Part shown: positions 44,101 through 52,115 of the stretch, piece by piece
How positions within the stretch are numbered: the stretch's first letter is position 1
How the letters are laid out: every line of letters starts with the position of its first letter
From: Nymphalis io
Taxonomy: Eukaryota; Arthropoda; Insecta; Lepidoptera; Nymphalidae
Direction of reading: 5' to 3'
Length of the DNA stretch: 64,000 bases
Assembly (NCBI RefSeq): GCF_905147045.1
Contig: NC_065901.1
Span: 8,928,001 to 8,992,000, forward strand
The notes under the pieces: generated by a model
Databases searched by the model: none
What the model was told of the DNA's origin: nothing
The model's input: only the letters and a program-made list of their open reading frames with translations
Made by a program: the position numbers and the translations under genes

Positions 44101-45048
44101 TTACGATACATATATAATTAACGGTAGTAGGTACTGTCCAGTCACTATTAATTCTACCACCAAATCTAAGACATAGGTTTCAATTTGAATGGTGATTTTT
44201 GTGACTATTAGAACCGATGTTGTAGTATTCAAATTAATGTTACTTCCGCGCTTAATCCATGATTCTCAATACAAAGACGCAGGAATAAGAATAAAGTTAG
44301 ATATAATTGTATATTTAGATGCCCAGATTGTGAGATATCTGCCTGTTTATCCCCTCTTGAGAGGATACAGCATAGAGAGTTCATATGCTTTTCTAGAACG
44401 GATAAGAAGGAAGTGCAGACGAAGGTGATAAAGGAAAATAAACCTAACACTAAGGAATATGAATGTGAAAATTGTAAACAAAAATTGTATTTGACGCCTG
44501 TAACGTACGTATGTTATATACATGTAACATATTAGCGTTAAATGAGAAAATAAAAGAGAGAATTAAAAAAGAAAACTTAAAAATGGAAGGACACAAATCT
44601 GAGGAGTAAAATAATTAATATAATAAGAAAAAATAAAATGTCTGTAGTATGCTTATATATTTAGATGGAGAATTTCTTATTGTTAGACGGCTCACTTGTT
44701 CTCTTCGCTTGCCAAATTATTAAAAAAAAGGTGTAATCACTAAAACACAAGTTAACAATTTATATTTTCAGTGTTGTAGACACAGACTGGAGCTACCAAA
44801 GTTGTCAAGAAACCTACAGCATGCCATGGACCTGCCCAGATTGTGAGATATCTGCCTGTTTATCCCCTCTTGAGAGGATACAGCATAGAGAGTTCATATG
44901 TTTTTCTAGAACGGATAAGAAGGAAGTGCAGACGAAGGTGATAAAGGAAAATAAACCTAACACGAAGGAATATGAATGTGAAAATTGTAAACAGAAATTG
45001 TATTTGACGCCTGTTGAAATATTGAAGCACAAAAATGCATGTAAATAA
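26169..45048 (+). CDS. DHX34: DEAH-box RNA helicase DHX34-like, 19 coding exons, 1156 residues
   Basis: Exons: 26169-26707, 26785-26903, 27712-27878, 28707-28910, 29230-29362, 29586-29734, 31011-31118, 32044-32149, 32851-33056, 33692-33895, 37016-37204, 37628-37725, 38146-38350, 39092-39154, 39898-40079, 41307-41417, 42140-42261, 43544-43832, 44772-45048. All have GT-AG ends and matching phases. Human DHX34 is of similar length. Motifs: GDTGCGKST (197-205), TQPRR (222-226), DEIH (290-293, a DEAH variant), SAT (322-324), STNIAETS (452-459), QRKGRAGRTG (500-509). Then follow the helicase-associated and OB-fold regions and two C-terminal C2HC zinc fingers (Cys1086, Cys1089, His1103, Cys1108; Cys1134, Cys1137, His1151, Cys1155), diagnostic of DHX34. 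The orthologue works in nonsense-mediated decay with SMG1 and UPF1. The N-terminus is Ser/Lys-rich. AATAAA signals lie at 45165 and 45184. Exons 10 and 11 are strikingly GC-rich. Confidence 0.95.
27036..27338 (-). mobile_element. Metulj-like SINE, complete, 12-bp target duplication (DHX34 intron 2)
   Basis: On the minus strand it starts with the tRNA-like head (ggccgagatggcctagtgg), A and B boxes (gggttcaaacccg), and ends at the 'acaggctgtta(ctg)' tail. It is flanked by attattaataca on both sides (27024-27035 and 27339-27350), a target duplication that marks retrotransposition. Confidence 0.9.
27383..27490 (+). mobile_element. Diverged Metulj-like SINE 5' fragment
   Basis: 'gctgagatggcccagtg', 'atgaatctta' and 'caagcactggtgaattttt' repeat the head and early body of the same SINE in plus orientation, about 45 bases past the complete copy. 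Older and truncated. Confidence 0.6.
28495..28625 (+). mobile_element. Fragment of the poly(A)-tailed repeat (Rep2)
   Basis: 'gatgagtaagccaatcttactataggcacaagggaca' and 'gttggtggcacattgg...tgccaatgtctatgg' match the middle of the Rep2 family (full description at 35077). Diverged; DHX34 intron 3. Confidence 0.6.
29498..29522. repeat. Short hairpin in a SINE remnant, 10-bp arms
   Basis: ctcctaactt (29498-29507) is repeated in reverse complement at 29513-29522 with a 5-base spacer. It lies in 'gtggtggaataaactcc', a leftover of the Metulj-like SINE body, 64 bases before DHX34 exon 6. Confidence 0.6.
29952..30218 (-). mobile_element. Second tRNA-derived SINE family (SINE2), copy 1
   Basis: Minus-strand head 'gccgattggcgtggttggtagatac' (A-box-like) and 'ggttgtgggttcgactcccaccc' (B box), a body with 'gaacatgtctgtt', and a tail of (att)n repeats at 29952-29972. 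An almost identical copy is at 40732-40995. Common in nymphalid genomes as I recall; family name not assigned. Confidence 0.8.
30276..30413 (-). mobile_element. GC-rich LINE 3' tail with 15-bp target duplication
   Basis: A 138-bp insert starts with T-run (poly(A) on the minus strand) followed by GC-rich sequence (cgctcggggctcgccgg...cggtttcgcatgctaccgtga). It is flanked by ttggcataaagccct at 30261-30275 and 30414-30428. Poly(A) plus a 15-bp duplication indicates target-primed reverse transcription of a severely 5'-truncated LINE or a SINE. Confidence 0.8.
31503..31822 (-). mobile_element. Rep2 copy (DHX34 intron 7)
   Basis: The copy runs from the T-run and 'tatagaatcggaaggcgga' to 'cacaaagctctaccatcagtaaa', almost full length, with a small internal duplication of 'ataataagta'. 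Upstream (31196-31500) lies unassigned sequence that might be an older insertion. Confidence 0.75.
32851..33056 (+). other. DHX34 exon 9 (acceptor choice)
   Basis: This exon was placed by homology: the acceptor cctgcttaag (ending 32850) lets the preceding GRAGRT-G codon continue to PGVCYRIYSEEQYSDM, the expected sequence after the helicase motif VI. Phase 2-0 fits both neighbours. Listed because the exon is not obvious from a long open frame. Confidence 0.85.
33326..33648 (-). mobile_element. Third tRNA-like SINE family (SINE3), copy 1
   Basis: Read on the minus strand, the head has 'ggttcaatccccggttcggg' (B box), followed by a body shared with 48500-48752 ('aatccgatggg', 'gagagagttcaggcg', 'gtgtacacactggcag'), and a (gat)n tail at 33331-33350. 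DHX34 intron 9, ending about 40 bases before exon 10. Confidence 0.65.
33908..34180 (-). mobile_element. Rep2 copy beginning 12 bp after the DHX34 exon 10 donor
   Basis: The T-run starts at 33918, immediately downstream of the exon 10 donor (33896), and the element continues to 'gcataaagccctaccatcaag'. It contains a hairpin at 34066-34098. So the element forms the start of this intron. Confidence 0.7.
34066..34098. repeat. Perfect inverted duplication, 14-bp arms, 5-bp spacer
   Basis: gaagttactctggc at 34066-34079 and its reverse complement at 34085-34098. In other Rep2 copies this segment reads 'gtaattacactggctcactcac', so the left arm is the expected sequence and the right arm is an extra inverted copy. 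Confidence 0.85.
34558..34629 (-). tRNA. tRNA-Trp (anticodon CCA), copy 1
   Basis: The 72-nt cloverleaf on the minus strand has acceptor stem GACTCCG/CGGGGTC (one G-T pair), D arm GCGC, anticodon arm TCTGA-CTCCAGA-TCAGA, T arm GCGTG-TTCAAAT-CACGT, and discriminator A. The loop centre CCA decodes UGG. A T4 run follows about 15 bases downstream on its strand. It lies in DHX34 intron 10, antisense to the host. Confidence 0.95.
35077..35375 (-). mobile_element. Poly(A)-tailed interspersed repeat (Rep2), best copy
   Basis: On the minus strand it opens with 'tttactggtggtagggctttg', passes through 'gtgggtaggtaccacccactcatc' type sequence, 'ggtttgaagggtgagtgagcc', 'ggttggtggcgcattgg' and 'gtggtcaccacttaccatcag', and ends 'cctattctat' plus a poly(A) run (T-run at 35077-35090). 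It is about 300 bp, with no coding capacity. The poly(A) suggests LINE-driven mobility (a SINE or truncated LINE family). At least ten copies or fragments occur in this window. Confidence 0.8.
35952..36023 (+). tRNA. tRNA-Trp (anticodon CCA), copy 2
   Basis: Identical in sequence to the gene at 34558-34629 but on the plus strand, with different flanks. A T5 terminator follows at about 36031. With copy 1 it makes an inverted pair 1.3 kb apart inside DHX34 intron 10. Confidence 0.95.
36719..36945 (+). mobile_element. Rep2 copy, plus orientation, internally deleted
   Basis: It runs from 'tggtagggctttgtgcaagc' to 'ggtccataggctcacccttcctattctatgaaaa'. About 70 bases before DHX34 exon 11. It lacks the 'gtctgggtaggtac' segment and the second spacer block. 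Confidence 0.7.
37848..38130 (-). mobile_element. Rep2 copy (DHX34 intron 12)
   Basis: It starts with the T-run and 'aatagaataggaaggcgga' and ends at 'gcacaactataccaccaagta', 15 bases before the DHX34 exon 13 acceptor. Somewhat diverged; internal bases missing in the second half. Confidence 0.75.
38385..38573 (+). mobile_element. GC-rich LINE or SINE 3' end with poly(A)
   Basis: A GC-rich block (cgtcccgatttcaacggcg... to ...caatacacagtccg) ends in A9 at 38565-38573 inside AT-rich intron 13 of DHX34. It resembles the 3' untranslated end of an R1- or RTE-type LINE; no coding frame. Target duplications not found. Confidence 0.5.
38600..38615. repeat. Poly(G) tract, 16 nt
   Basis: An unbroken run of 16 G on the plus strand in DHX34 intron 13. 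Such tracts are rare in AT-rich insect DNA, can form G-quadruplex-like structures, and are prone to sequencing length error. Confidence 0.8.
38680..38770 (-). mobile_element. Helitron-like terminal fragment
   Basis: 'ataccaaatttcatcaaaatcggttcattggttt...gcgtgagagcgtaacagacacacag' is the reverse of the opening part of the Helitron-like family at 62240. Confidence 0.45.
39441..39517 (-). mobile_element. Metulj-like SINE 3' end only
   Basis: 'acctgtgaatgtcccactgctgggctaaaggcc' to 'gaggagaaggtttggagcttatt' is the SINE 3' third; the tRNA-like head is absent (5' truncation). It is followed within 30 bases by the long hairpin at 39546. Confidence 0.8.
39546..39618. repeat. Perfect inverted duplication, 33-bp arms, 7-bp spacer
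   Basis: Arms 39546-39578 and 39586-39618 are exact reverse complements (start ttaaaagcagttatttgtta, end ggtgtttgag). The spacer is gtttaaa. This is the longest such structure in the window; it lies in DHX34 intron 14. Confidence 0.92.
40107..40350 (+). mobile_element. Rep2 copy, plus orientation (DHX34 intron 15)
   Basis: 'caagcccgtccgaggaggtaccacacactcatcggatattc' through 'ccgatatgccagtccgcctacctataacataaaaaa'. The order matches Rep2 in plus sense with a short poly(A) end. Confidence 0.7.
40567..41105 (+). mobile_element. Rep2 copy split by a SINE2 insertion
   Basis: Rep2 runs 40567-40731 ('gtggtagggctttgtgcaag' to 'cttagttaacaaggtt') and resumes 40996-41105 ('aggttggtggcgcattg' to 'ggcccatatgatagtctacctacc'). 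The SINE2 copy sits between, with 'aggtt' on both sides as a probable short target duplication. Confidence 0.75.
40732..40995 (-). mobile_element. SINE2 copy 2
   Basis: Same architecture and nearly the same sequence as 29952-30218: tRNA-like head on the minus strand, (att)n tail at 40732-40750. Inserted into Rep2. Confidence 0.8.
41801..42099. mobile_element. Metulj-like SINE rearranged as a fold-back
   Basis: The right part (41855-42099) is a minus-strand SINE. The left part (41801-41853) is another copy of the tRNA-like head in plus orientation (gccgagatggctcagtgg ... gatgatcgtgggt) joined directly to the SINE body at 'ggaggagaagg'. The result has 53-base inverted head sequences at both ends and has lost the normal 3' tail. 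DHX34 intron 16. Confidence 0.8.
42613..43263. mobile_element. piggyBac-type MITE with TTAA target duplication (DHX34 intron 17)
   Basis: TTAA at 42609-42612 and 43264-43267 flank a 651-bp element whose ends are inverted: cacgttgacggaca on the left and tgtccgtcaacgtg on the right. TTAA duplication is the hallmark of piggyBac transposition. Subterminal palindromic ggctatagcc motifs recur near 42631, 42670 and 42713. A direct repeat 'aacattctaaaaatcacaa' occurs twice near 43160 and 43190. No transposase frame, so non-autonomous. It has also the rare look of a recent insertion because its ends are intact. Confidence 0.85.
43366..43437 (+). tRNA. tRNA-Trp (anticodon CCA), copy 3
   Basis: Identical to the other two copies; T5 terminator at about 43445. 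Located in DHX34 intron 17, about 100 bases after the piggyBac-type MITE and 100 bases before exon 18, same strand as the host. Confidence 0.95.
44320..44501 (+). pseudogene. Partial duplicate of DHX34 exon 19 inside intron 18
   Basis: These 182 bases match 44833-45014 with three substitutions and no indel (about 98%). The copy covers most of the two zinc fingers from the first CPDC to the 'LTP' before the last His. It is preceded by 'atatttag', so an AG is available at 44317-44318. Splicing exon 18 to it would create TGA at once (TG|A), removing both fingers. The copy lacks the stop codon and 3' UTR. It is either a fresh, unused duplicate or a potential poison exon. Confidence 0.88.
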
Positions 45049-45687
45049 AAATGCTTATAACCTTTGCCTGTAAACAAAGATCGGTATTTGTTTTATATAT
45101 AAATAACCTAAATTGTATAATTAAATTGTTATTAACGTTTCATAATCTCGCTTTCAATAATTATAATAAAAATTTATGTTTAAAATAAATATTGAAGGTA
45201 TTGCCTGTGTTTTATTTTATACTTTATAAAAAAAAAAAACAAAATATATTTTGTCGAATGGACCTTTATAGCTCAGACCTGGGATGAAAAATATACAAGC
45301 ATATCTATTCTCAAGTGTTAAATTTATTTAATTTTTGGTTTTAAATTTGTTTTTTTTTTTCAATATTTCGTTCTCACAGTTTATTCAAGTTTAACGGTAC
45401 CTAACTATTATTAAGCTAATAAAACGCCATGAAAATTATCTCTCCTATAATCTATTTCCGAACAGTCATTTTAACAACAAGTCGAACAACGCTTCTGAAC
45501 GAAGACGAGTCACGAACTTGTACCATTGCTGATAAAATTAAAACTTTCCAAGTAGGTATATTATATTTTGTTCATCTATGCTAGAGTTCCGTATTAAAGT
45601 CAATTATTTTATAGAGATAGTAGAGTTCCTATATTCTCACACTAAATACATCGTTTAAAAACGTTATAAAATAAAAAGCAAGAATTT
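45049..45687. other. DHX34 3' UTR and AT-rich flank
   Basis: AATAAA occurs at 45165-45170 and 45184-45189, so the transcript probably ends near 45205. Beyond that the DNA is AT-rich with no supported gene. Confidence 0.5.
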
Positions 45688-45735
45688 GGTAACCATTTGT
45701 AATTGATTTTTTTTTTTCAATTACAAATGGTTACC
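45688..45735. repeat. Perfect inverted duplication, 19-bp arms, T10 spacer
   Basis: ggtaaccatttgtaattga (45688-45706) and its reverse complement (45717-45735) are separated by ten T. Intergenic. Confidence 0.9.
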
Positions 45736-45899
45736 GGTTACGGTTTCAGGTTTTAAACAATAGTACTTTCATTTAAACAAAATTCCTAATATTAAAAGTA
45801 ACAATATTTTTCATATGATAAAATATTTAACTGCGAGATGACATAATGTTATTTAAATTTTGTAATCTGTACATAAATGTCGGGATAAAAAGGAATCCC

Positions 45900-45975
45900 A
45901 ATAAAAGGGCGCGAAAACCGAACAAGATGGCGTGAAGGATCGTGCCGATTGTCCGCTGCGCTTACCACAGATAAA
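45900..45975. promoter_or_regulatory. Candidate promoter with E2F-like and YY1/Pho-like sites
   Basis: gggcgcgaaaa (45907-45917; TTTTCGCGCCC on the other strand) fits an E2F/DP site. aagatggcg (45924-45932) fits YY1/Pho. The 80-bp patch is more GC-rich than its surroundings and carries 'gtccgctgcgc'. No coding exon was found beside it; it may serve a gene to the right or a non-coding transcript. Motif-based only. Confidence 0.3.
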
Positions 45976-46989
45976 CTGTGTTCCATTATTTGAAGTCTAA
46001 ACGTAATCGTGATTGTGCTATTTGTGAACTTATTTATTTTTACAATTAACCCGCAGGTCAAATATCTATTGAAATTGAAAGAAGCATTTTTAGTGAAATT
46101 CTGCATGAATTATAGCTTTATATGTCCTGAATTAATTAAATAAGTTTATAATTAAAACATTTTAATTAATTTATAATAAAGATCGTTTTAAGAAGATAAT
46201 TTACCATTTGCATTGCCATTCTGTAAGAAATCATTTAGCTGTTACACGACTGCCGAAAAAAGTAGTGTAGGTAATGATTTCAGGGCTTATGTAAGCATTT
46301 ATGTGTTTTTTTATTTACCTTCACTTTTTAATGCCTGAACAGATTTAGACGTATGTATTATCGTTAGAATCCTTACATAATTTCGAGTGACACTGGCAGG
46401 CCTGGACCTAGAGATCTATGACCCAAAGGCACTTTGACAGGTCTCCATGCCTAAGTTTGAGTAAAATTAAATTCATTCTGACTGGACGCTGGTCTAGGCC
46501 CGTGCCTTGCAGACCTAGGCATATATGACCGAGGCTGGACACTCGCTATAAATCCATTTAGGGTAGTCGAATGTTTTCATTTTTAATTTAAAAAGATGTT
46601 TAATAATTTGATGCGTGTATCCTTTAAATGTTAAAATTCTTATAAATAGTCGAAGTTGCTAATCACGTTCTGACATTATACGATCGTGTTCTCCAGTGAA
46701 TTTTGCAGAATAGTATCAGGTACTGATGCCCTAAATAAGAGATTTGAGTTTGAATCTTTTCACCATTTGTCGGTGCAACTCACGATTTACTCCGCGCATA
46801 AAGTACTAATGCTCGATTTCTTAACCCTTCCTCTGTCCTGTGTAGGTGTCAGATGTAAATTAGTGACAGGAAACCTAGCACCTGATAAAAGTGCCGGGTA
46901 TCCGGTAGTTGTCGAACTCCATTCAATTAGTTAAAAGAAATGCACAAGAGGAAGCAATATTTATCCCGTTACTCAACTTTGTTATTTAT

Positions 46990-47195
46990 GAAGCATTTAA
47001 TAACTTCGGTTTTATAACTAGTTTACGCCCGCAACTTAGAAGTCAGATGGTATGTAACGTAGCCTATCTCCTACATTGGGAATCATGCTTGCTCAATACC
47101 CAATTGCATCAAAATCGGTTCAGTTTAGCCATGAAAGAGTTACATATAGACAGTTACTTTTGCATTTATAATATTAGAATATATTTCCTTTGCAA
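46990..47195 (-). mobile_element. Helitron-like repeat fragment, reversed
   Basis: Reverse complement reads 'ctaatattataaatgcaaaagtaactg', then 'ggctaaactgaaccgattttgatgcaatt' and ends near 'agttgcgggcgtaaac', the same order as at 62240 and 12040. Confidence 0.5.
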
Positions 47196-47199
47196 AATT

Positions 47200-48165
47200 A
47201 TACTCCGACATACGCGAACTATGTACGTTTTCAATATTCATTATATTCATAATATTCACGTGCATTATTAAGGCACATGGACAGCGTTGGTAATCATTTG
47301 GTCAGGAACCTATCAACTTATACAGATATTTATTGTAAATAAACTGTTCGGTATGAACCGGCCGACTGATGGAGTCATGATGTCATGGGCGATGAAAAAA
47401 AACAAAAACAGGATTCGTTTTCAAATCTAGAAACAGTGGCTGATATCTTAATAGGCTAATAAGGTTATAGAATATAGCCTACGGTAGCGAAATGTCGGAG
47501 GTAGCAAATTGCCGAAGGTGGAATTTTCTCGCGGTTACTGACTTTAATTTAGTAGAAAAGATTTTGTAGCGTTTTATGCAATTCTATTTGGAATTATTTC
47601 AGTTCTACGATAACAATACAAAATACCTAATGTATTTAATAAATAAATAATATTAATTAATAATTAAGGTAAGTATTTAATCATAACATTCATTTACCAA
47701 AAATAACATGAAGAGGCTTTGTTAAAATTAGTAACAGTATCGTTTTTTTATGTTCTAAGGAAAGTTTTTAAGATTAGTTTAACTAGAATGTATAATTAAA
47801 GTAAATAAAAATGTTTAACTATTCTCGAAAGTAAGTAGTCGTAATTATTATCCCCATAAACATTCAGTTCATGCGTGGCTATAGATAATAATGACACATT
47901 ACAAGAAAGCTTTTTTTATCATAATACCTGCTTAAAAGCAATTTCGTTATTAAAAGACAAAGCAATTTCATCCACAATTCTTACGTTAATAAGTCCCGTT
48001 CCACACACGCGCGCTCGTCATTAAGGCTCGCACACACGCATCGCATCGTGACCCGCCCGCCGGCTGCCGATGCCGGATTGCGATGCCCTTTTTAATTCGC
48101 ACAATAACGCACCGTGCGTTGTACATATGACGCGTTTACACAAGGCGGTTTTCAAAATATGTTTT
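47200..48165. other. Intergenic, with one GC-rich patch
   Basis: Mostly AT-rich. At 47995-48100 there is a CpG-rich patch (cacacgcgcgctcg, gacccgcccgccggctgcc) with gcatcgcat / gatgccggattgcgatgcc imperfect symmetry. It could be regulatory; no gene is supported. Confidence 0.3.
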
Positions 48166-48475
48166 ATTTAATTACTTGGTGGTAATGCTTTGTACCAGCC
48201 TGTCTGGATATATAGAGGCCAACCCAAATATCACATATACCGTCGAACAGAAATAATTAGATAGTTAAAAATAAGTAGATCTTTTTGCGTTCTTATTTAA
48301 AGGAGTGTAACTAAAGGCAGAAAGGACAAATTTACATCTTATTTCCCAAGATTGTTGACGATATAACGTTGGTTAATATTTTTCCAGTAGGTACCTATGT
48401 CTATTGGTGTTGACCATTTACCATAAGATGGCCAGTGGTGGTTTGTCAGTACGTCTACCTATTTCAAATAAAAAT
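48166..48475 (+). mobile_element. Old Rep2 copy, plus orientation
   Basis: 'cttggtggtaatgctttgtaccagcctgtctgg' through 'gttgaccatttaccataagatggcc' and 'gtctacctatttc' follow Rep2 order, but divergence is high and an extra 40 bases are inserted near 48255. Confidence 0.6.
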
Positions 48476-48499
48476 AAATTAATAAAATCTTTCTTATGC

Positions 48500-48752
48500 G
48501 ACGCCATGTATAATGATCCAGGGCAAGGTGTTGACAAACACAAGTGCTTTCTCTAATAATCGATAGACCGCCAATCCGTCACGACCGAAATAATTTCTAA
48601 TGCAGGAACAATGGCTTTCCGAGGCACGGGAATGGAAACGCTGCCAACCTCCATACGTCGGGCTGTTATCGAGATTTTCTCGAGATAATAATCCAATAAC
48701 TTTTATCTGGCCCAAATTTGAGTCTGAACCCAGACCTAGACCAACGAGGCCA
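48500..48752 (-). mobile_element. SINE3 copy 2
   Basis: It shares 'aagtgctttctctaataatcgatagaccgccaatccg', 'ttctaatgcaggaacaatggctttcc' and the head side 'ttgagtctgaacccagacct' (B box on the minus strand) with the family copy at 33326. It has no coding meaning despite a 73-codon minus frame. Confidence 0.55.
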
Positions 48753-50830
48753 TATAGCTCAGTGAGTTAAACATTGCGCCTTTGATTTGTATCTATAGAA
48801 TGGAATGTAGTAGTGTAGTTCGACTCACTTTCGTCCAGCAGTCGTAAGAGATGCGCTGCGCTCCGCCCCCGCTCAGCCTGACATTAGAGGACCATTCGCG
48901 GTACGTATTCTGAGACCGATACTCTTTTTGCCTTTGTACTTTATTAAACGCACGCGATGCTTTGAAGACGGGAATTTTAATTTATTTGTGGGAAATTTTA
49001 ATGAATTTTAATTAGTTTTGATATTACATTTCAAAGTTGTTTTGGATATGTTCTTTCAATATAATTTAAAAAGTCCCTAATATAATCGTAAAACCTTTTA
49101 TGATAATATTTATAAATATACTTATGATGGATTGCCTGTCCAAAGTTCATGTAAACCAAACGACGACAAAAAACAAAAACTGTTAAATTTTAAATAGGCA
49201 TCCACGACACATTAATACCTAGTGTGAATTTCATCGGATAGGTATATGAAAAACTTGTAAACGTTGTTTGTTTTTTATAAACATTTTTTCAGTTTTATTT
49301 CATTTTATTTTGGGTGACGCATACCATCAAATGACTTTGTTACCTACGTGGATATTAATAGGACACAAGTTTGTGCGCAAACGCAAATGCATCCTCTATT
49401 CTCTCACTAATAGAAAGATTCGTGGCGCAGCACTGAGGCATGGTACATATATACAGCATACAACCAAATTTACTGTCAAAAATTTTGTGCCAGAAAAACA
49501 CAATAATATTTTATTGATACGACCCGCGATTTTAACTCAATATTTATAATCCTTATAAGCATACCAATAGACCAATGACGATAAAAGTCGTCTCGGCTAA
49601 AATGTAAATATTTTCAATTTACGTGCATGCATTGTTATTCACTTAAAATCAATTAAATTATCAATAATGTCTATAATTTGTAGCGAATATTATAGTAATA
49701 CGTTATTTCATACTAAATATTAAAACACAGTGTTAAAGGTGAATGTGATACGGTCGGTTATAATTCTCAAGATCTCTGCTGCATCGATTGCACTGATTCA
49801 CAAATTACAGCTGTCGATTAACGACCTCATGTCACGTCATGTTAACTGCGCAGGAATTATATATGTACAATACTTATAGATATTTGGCACAGTACACCGA
49901 TACTTTTGACGATGGTAATGATAACATAAATATTGTACACTTTGTGACCCACTGAATGGAATAGCAATCTAATACGACAGGATAGAGATGGAGTGTAGGA
50001 ACAATAGCATTGCTTGGTTTCCTAGCGACGTTTACTGCTACTATTTTCGACGAATTTTATTGACCCGCCCCGGAGCACAAGTCCCTAGATAAGCGAGGTG
50101 TTAAATATAACATAAATACTATAATTATGTTATAGTTTATTATGTAAAATACATTTCATCCATTCAATAAAAGGGCCCACCCCAAAAGTAACAAAATTGT
50201 ATATAACGATTCTTTGCCAAATTGCAATAAAACAGTAAACTGAAAATGAATACCTCATCGAAATAGGATGCCATGTAACTGTACCCTATTCAAAACCCTA
50301 GGTAAAAGGTGAACAAACCTTTGATTTACAAATTACATGCGATTTTCTAATTGTTCTGCTGTATTACGCACTATAAACAGTTATTGATTAATTTGCCTTT
50401 ATTTATATAACACTATTCCATTTAACTAGTTATAATTACATTAATTTAACTTTCAAAGTTCCGATTACAACTTTGCGGACATTGAAAACGCCATTTTTTC
50501 GCGAATCCATAGTGAATATCATAGATTATTCATCGATCATAGATCTCGACCAATGATATCGAGTCAATTGACATCAGTGACCTATGATATCGGTGTCAAA
50601 GTTGTTTATTTGGGTTTATTCCTGTTGTGGTTGGAAAAGGCTATAGATAGCCGTTTTCACCGTCGTTATTACCGTTTATAGTTTTAGCGACCTTGTCATC
50701 CGAACGTTGCTTACTTACACGATAAAATCAAAGTCAACAGAATCGTGATTCGACTCCTAAGCAGTGGTTAACTTTTGACCTCCATCTTATCAATGTACCA
50801 TTCTAAGAAACATCATCATCTTCCTTAATA
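48753..50830. other. Intergenic, no gene recognised
   Basis: A GC-rich spot at 48840-48910 (gcgctccgcccccgctcagcc) may be regulatory. The 93-codon frame at 49268-49549 has no recognisable domain. Around 50500-50600 'tatgatatcg' motifs recur in both orientations. Otherwise nothing is supported. Confidence 0.3.
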
Positions 50831-50868
50831 TAATGGCACAAGATATATTTTCGCTTGTTTCTGTTCAG

Positions 50869-50963
50869 GTTAAAGTTTGTGAAGGTAACCTGTCAACCCG
50901 TCACCGTGTAGGAAGCAAAGCTAGGGCATCTGCTGTGTTGTTTAATGAAATTATTTCGTGGAG
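50869..50963 (+). CDS. Candidate isolated internal exon, unknown product
   Basis: A strong acceptor (cgcttgtttctgttcag, ending 50868) and a strong donor (AG|gtaagc at 50964) bound 95 bases open in one frame: VKVCEGNLSTRHRVGSKA then RASAVLFNEIISW. The frame also extends upstream to an ATG at 50833 and, if unspliced, stops at TAA 50965-50967 (44 codons). Base composition is more balanced than the flanks. I do not recognise the peptide. It could be an exon of a gene extending right of the window or an unexpressed coincidence. Confidence 0.35.
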
Positions 50964-50967
50964 GTAA

Positions 50968-51940
50968 GCTTGTGTGTGACGGGAGCGATCGTAGGGTTAA
51001 ACGAAGTCGTGGCTCAGGGAAAATTTAATATATAACTGACATTCATTTGCAATATGGCTGCCCCTTTATAATTAAATTATATTAACTGCCATCTGGCCCA
51101 GTGGTTAGTTTTTAACGATAGAACAGTAGAATGATCAATTCAATCCTGGGTAAAAAATTCTGTCTTAGTTATATGACCTTTCATAATTGGAGTCATCCAT
51201 TAAAAATAAAAATATATGCACTCAGTAAAAAATAAAATAAAACCTGCATCTTTATCAGCTTGGTATTGATAACTCATTGTAACATACCAAATTAGCCCAA
51301 ACTGGAGTCACCAGCTTCTTCTTCGTTCCACCAGCTCAATGTTACGAAATTTTTGTATCGTCATCCGAATTACTTACAATGATAATTCGTATGTTAGAAT
51401 CGATTTTTTTTGGTTTATTTAAATAAAAGCGATTAAAAAATTGTTTACTAATGAAAACGGAGAGTAATTTCTATAATCATTATTATAGTATAATCGAGTA
51501 AAAGTTTTGATGAAACTTGAAATAGTGACCGCTTTTAATACGAGTAAAACACAATCTATCTCAGGAAATATATAAAGTACCCAGGTTATCAAAAACCTAT
51601 AGCAACATCAACGTATATATTCGCAAATGGAGACTCGGGGAGTCTTATATAATTAAAATTCTCAACAAACAGTGTCCATTATCTCAGCACCAGGTCCCGA
51701 CACGGGCGGTCACGAGGTTTTTCAATTTACGCGCGACCGTCCCGTACTAACGTTACCGCTTGAAAGACGATCGCGAAACACCAAGTGTGGAGACGACTTT
51801 AGCCATCATAGTATTCGGTCGGTAATTTTGTATAACATAATTATTTTCTGTATTTATTTTCGTATTGTGTTGGCATCTTGGCATGGGTGTGGACGGTGAA
51901 AATATTAATCGTATATTCTATCGTCATATACCGTCACATA
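50968..51940. other. Intergenic or intronic, no gene recognised
   Basis: AT-rich apart from 51690-51790 (ccgacacgggcggtcacgag, gcgcgaccgtcccg), a small CpG-rich patch downstream of tatataa at 51646. This might be a weak promoter but the spacing to any initiator is not convincing. Confidence 0.25.
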
Positions 51941-51942
51941 GT

Positions 51943-52115
51943 AAGGTAGGAGGACGAGCAAATGGGAGACATTGGCATTGTAATTACAACCTCAAGAGAC
52001 ATAACTTCTTAGTAACTTTCATATTTCTTACAGTACTCATTTCTATGGACAGTGGTGATCACTTACCATCAGGTGGACATTTGCTAGTCTGTCTTCTTAT
52101 TTTACGTCTATATAT
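51943..52115. mobile_element. Rearranged Rep2 fragment
   Basis: It begins in one orientation ('taggaggacgagcaaatggg') and continues in the other ('ctatggacagtggtgatcacttaccatcaggtgg'), so it is an inverted join of two Rep2 pieces. Confidence 0.5.

Noticed and set aside
48735..48800. 'ggccatatagctcagtgagttaaa' as a possible tRNA gene
   Set aside because: It resembles a tRNA D-arm start, but no anticodon arm, T arm or acceptor pairing follows.
51646..51899. tatataa followed by a 75-codon frame, possible TATA promoter and gene
   Set aside because: The spacing to the nearest initiator-like cagt is 25 bases, no ATG starts the frame, and the peptide shows no signal or domain.
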